IMG/VR virus record: IMGVR_UViG_3300025086_000228
Span: 1 to 24,639 of that record
DNA from: a virus
Reading direction: 5' to 3' (one strand)
DNA: 24,639 nucleotides
The notes beneath the pieces were generated by a model, which was not told the origin of the DNA, did not search any database, and saw only the letters and a program-made list of their open reading frames with translations. Below are positions 22,530-24,639 of this stretch, in pieces (the first letter of the stretch is position 1; every line of letters begins with the position of its first letter). The position numbers were made by a program, and so were the translations under genes.

Positions 22530-24369
22530 TAGTGATATTCGTATGGTGGAAGTTGCCACAGGACATGTGTCTAATCGTAGTCAAGCAATACATATTGAAA
22601 AAATGCCTGATTATATATTTGATAGAGAATCCAGAACAGAAACATATCGTAGTTGGTATGTATTTGATGAGCAACTTGAACAACATATTAAAGCCACTGG
22701 GTCTATACAAGGGTATAATGGCGTTTATTATATAGATAATATTATACTGGATTATGACAAAAAAGACCTAGACGATACTCAACTATATGATGCTGTTAAA
22801 TTTCTTGTTAATACTGAAATGATAAATGATTTAAGTATTGATAAAGAACATATACTAATATGGTATAGTGGTACAGGTTTTCATATTGAAATGCCTAACA
22901 TATTTGGTTTTTCACCATCTACTACCTTACCTAGCACAGTTAAAGAAACATTAACTTCTTTATTCCCTGATTGTGATTCTATTTACGATGGAGCTAGGTT
23001 AATAAGAGCTGGATTTTCTTACAATAGAAAGAAAGGAAATTTCAAAGTTCCTTTTACTGTTTCTCAGTTTAATGAAACAACTATAGATAAAATCAAAACT
23101 GCTTCTGTTGCATGCGATATTAAATATGGCCCTATTGATGAAGTTAATTCTAATTGGGATGTAAAGCCTTATTTATCTGAGTATATAATATATCCTAGCT
23201 TTAATACTAAGAATCCAACTACTGTTAGAACTGAGTTTAAGATTGACCCTAATAGTGTTGTAACCTGTATGCAAAGTGTACTTGGTTCTACTCCTCCTGC
23301 TGGTGAGCGTAACGAAACAATGATGCGTATTGCTTCTTGGATGAGACGAAATGGAATGCCAAAGAAAGTTGTTGAACATACTTTAGCGCAATGGTCAGGT
23401 TTACCTGATGAAGCAAAAAGATGTTCTAATCGTGTGTTTGATGAAAAATACGAATACAGCTGTAGTGACTTTATTATGTCAAAGCACTGCAAACCTAATT
23501 GTATTCATTTTAAACATAAGGATTACAATTTAAACATTATGAATCCATCTGATATGGAAGAAAAGTTTGAAGAGTTTATGTCAAAAGATTTTACAGACAT
23601 GGCTTTTAACTTTGCTGATTTATATGAGATGGATAGTGATTTCTGGGTATATCCTGGTGAACTGGTTATTGTTACTGGCAATACTGGGCTGGGTAAGTCT
23701 ACTTGGGTTATGAATCTTGTTGCAATGTTAACCAACATGAGCTGTTTGTTTCTATCATTAGAAAACAGTTTCCATTTAACATTTAGGCGTTTTGTACAGA
23801 TGACTGCATCTTTAAGTAAAGAAGATGTTATCTCTGCATACAGAAAGCCACAACAAGCTGAATTAAATCTTGAAGGTACACCAAAGCCTGAATATTATAA
23901 AGCTTTTAAGCATATAAATATTCTGTGTGAATCGCCAGAATTAGGGAAGTTGCAAGAAACGATTGCTCGAATTCAACCAAAGATTGTTGTAGTAGATACA
24001 ACTGATATGGTTTGGGTAAAAGGTGCTGGTTCTGATGAATTAAGTAAGATGAATGATATAATAAATGGATTGAAAGCGACAGCTCAAAGTCAAGAATGTA
24101 TAATTATTGCTGTACATCATATTAATAAACAAGCGATGCATGATGGTATCACAACAATTACCAGTTTAAAAGGTAGTACAAATGTGGTTCAGAAAGCAGA
24201 TAAAGTCTTAGCTATTAATGGTGAAAACAATGATGATTTACGTTCATTGCATTCTGAGAAAGCTAGAGATGATGGTAGTATTAAGCTGATGTTTAAGTTC
24301 GATAAAAAAGATATGCGCTTTGTTCATCAGCCTGATACAAAAGGGTTTGTGATGGAGAAAGCGATATGA
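22525..24369 (+). CDS. Fused AEP-type primase and RecA/DnaB-like helicase, 614 aa
   Basis: The N-terminal half is an archaeo-eukaryotic-type primase: motif I DYD (76-78, in IILDYD), motif II SGTGFH (115-120) and motif III around ARLIRAGFSYNR (157-168). A linker holds four cysteines (C300, C313, C322, C326) in a spacing that suggests a metal site. The C-terminal half is a RecA/DnaB-type helicase with Walker A GNTGLGKST (385-393), Walker B IVVVDTTD (487-494) and a conserved-type HHI after AV (531-533). It would make primers and unwind the fork in one chain, in place of the usual DnaG/DnaB-like pair. The catalytic residues look intact. It starts 3 bases after the upstream stop and overlaps the next ATG (ATGA). 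Confidence 0.9.
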   Translation: MNSDIRMVEVATGHVSNRSQAIHIEKMPDYIFDRESRTETYRSWYVFDEQLEQHIKATGSIQGYNGVYYIDNIILDYDKKDLDDTQLYDAVKFLVNTEMINDLSIDKEHILIWYSGTGFHIEMPNIFGFSPSTTLPSTVKETLTSLFPDCDSIYDGARLIRAGFSYNRKKGNFKVPFTVSQFNETTIDKIKTASVACDIKYGPIDEVNSNWDVKPYLSEYIIYPSFNTKNPTTVRTEFKIDPNSVVTCMQSVLGSTPPAGERNETMMRIASWMRRNGMPKKVVEHTLAQWSGLPDEAKRCSNRVFDEKYEYSCSDFIMSKHCKPNCIHFKHKDYNLNIMNPSDMEEKFEEFMSKDFTDMAFNFADLYEMDSDFWVYPGELVIVTGNTGLGKSTWVMNLVAMLTNMSCLFLSLENSFHLTFRRFVQMTASLSKEDVISAYRKPQQAELNLEGTPKPEYYKAFKHINILCESPELGKLQETIARIQPKIVVVDTTDMVWVKGAGSDELSKMNDIINGLKATAQSQECIIIAVHHINKQAMHDGITTITSLKGSTNVVQKADKVLAINGENNDDLRSLHSEKARDDGSIKLMFKFDKKDMRFVHQPDTKGFVMEKAI

Positions 24370-24548
24370 GTTTAATTAAAATAAATAGAGCTAAAACAGA
24401 TAAGAGTCGTTCCTTTAGAATGACTTTGTTATGGCTGTTTCATTTGGAAGGTGGTTTGCACTATCTGAATGGATACCATTTTAATGCTGGTGTTGGGCTG
24501 GGGCCGTGTGAGGTGTCTATGTCCCTTCATACGTGGGATAAATGGTAA
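24366..24548 (+). CDS. Small unknown protein, 60 aa
   Basis: The ATG overlaps the stop of the primase-helicase gene (ATGA). The product begins MSLIKINRAKTDKSRSFRMT, basic at first, then mixed with Gly and aromatic residues (GGLHYLNGYHFNAGVGLGPC), and ends LHTWDKW. No family is recognised. It is the last gene of the operon, directly before a terminator. Confidence 0.6.
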   Translation: MSLIKINRAKTDKSRSFRMTLLWLFHLEGGLHYLNGYHFNAGVGLGPCEVSMSLHTWDKW

Positions 24549-24556
24549 AACTAACT

Positions 24557-24583
24557 GGGGGTGCTTTTAAGTACCCCCTTTTT
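24557..24583 (+). terminator. Strong rho-independent terminator
   Basis: GGGGGT pairs with ACCCCC, with an inner CTT/AAG extension after one mismatch, followed by TTTTT. It ends the replication operon. Confidence 0.88.
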
Positions 24584-24596
24584 AAAGGAGAAATTA

Positions 24597-24639
24597 ATGA
24601 AAATTAATGGAAAACACGCATTAGTTAAGAATGACGAAA
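24597..24639 (+). CDS. Start of another gene (cut by the right edge)
   Basis: AAAGGAG lies 8 bases before an ATG; the frame reads MKINGKHALVKNDE and is open to the edge. Only 14 codons are visible, so nothing can be said of its function. It follows the terminator, so its message may come from readthrough or a promoter overlapping the terminator region. Confidence 0.6.
   Translation, partial: MKINGKHALVKNDE

Overview
This window looks like part of a tailed double-stranded DNA bacteriophage (Caudoviricetes) of an AT-rich bacterial host. It has a complete head-packaging gene set, dense and often overlapping genes, strong Shine-Dalgarno sites, and a replication/recombination module, with no bacterial housekeeping genes. 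The general gene style resembles uncultured aquatic or marine phages. No host can be named from the sequence, and no integrase or tRNA gene was seen.

Left arm (1-14119, all on the minus strand, so transcribed right to left). From upstream to downstream: two small or unknown genes, a putative small terminase, a 64-aa gene, the large terminase, portal, scaffold, major capsid protein, and a chain of head-tail adaptor-like and small structural genes coupled by TAATG stop/start overlaps. The arm ends in a giant fibre/adhesin gene that runs off the left edge (at least 1503 codons). The fibre has VGIGTxSP-type repeats followed by about 46 YadA-head-like repeats. No tape-measure or tail-tube gene is visible, which would fit a podovirus, but such genes could lie beyond the left edge.

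Centre (13817-18223). A regulatory zone with TATATA-rich dyads (13817-13886) and a divergent intergenic region with a large imperfect inverted repeat (14219-14317) separate the leftward structural arm from the rightward early arm. The early arm begins with small unknown genes spaced by unusually structured intergenic segments. The most striking is a stretch of about 800 bases without a credible gene (14930-15736), holding perfect 11- and 12-bp inverted repeats and several smaller hairpins. It is my best candidate for an undescribed large structured RNA. Two further intergenic segments (16214-16306 and 16815-16913) are also closed by perfect 11-12 bp inverted repeats. A lone minus-strand helix-turn-helix regulator (17381-18091) sits opposite the next rightward transcription unit.

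Right arm (18224-24639, plus strand). Small early genes include a MazG-like helical protein and a 66-aa protein that looks like a single histone fold. They are followed by a DUF932 protein, a Sak3/DUF1071-type single-strand annealing protein, a possible ssDNA-binding protein, a small unknown protein, two tiny genes with a duplicated junction, and a fused archaeo-eukaryotic-type primase plus RecA/DnaB-like helicase. A strong terminator ends this unit and a new gene starts at the right edge. Together these suggest replication initiated by the primase-helicase and supported by annealing-based recombination.
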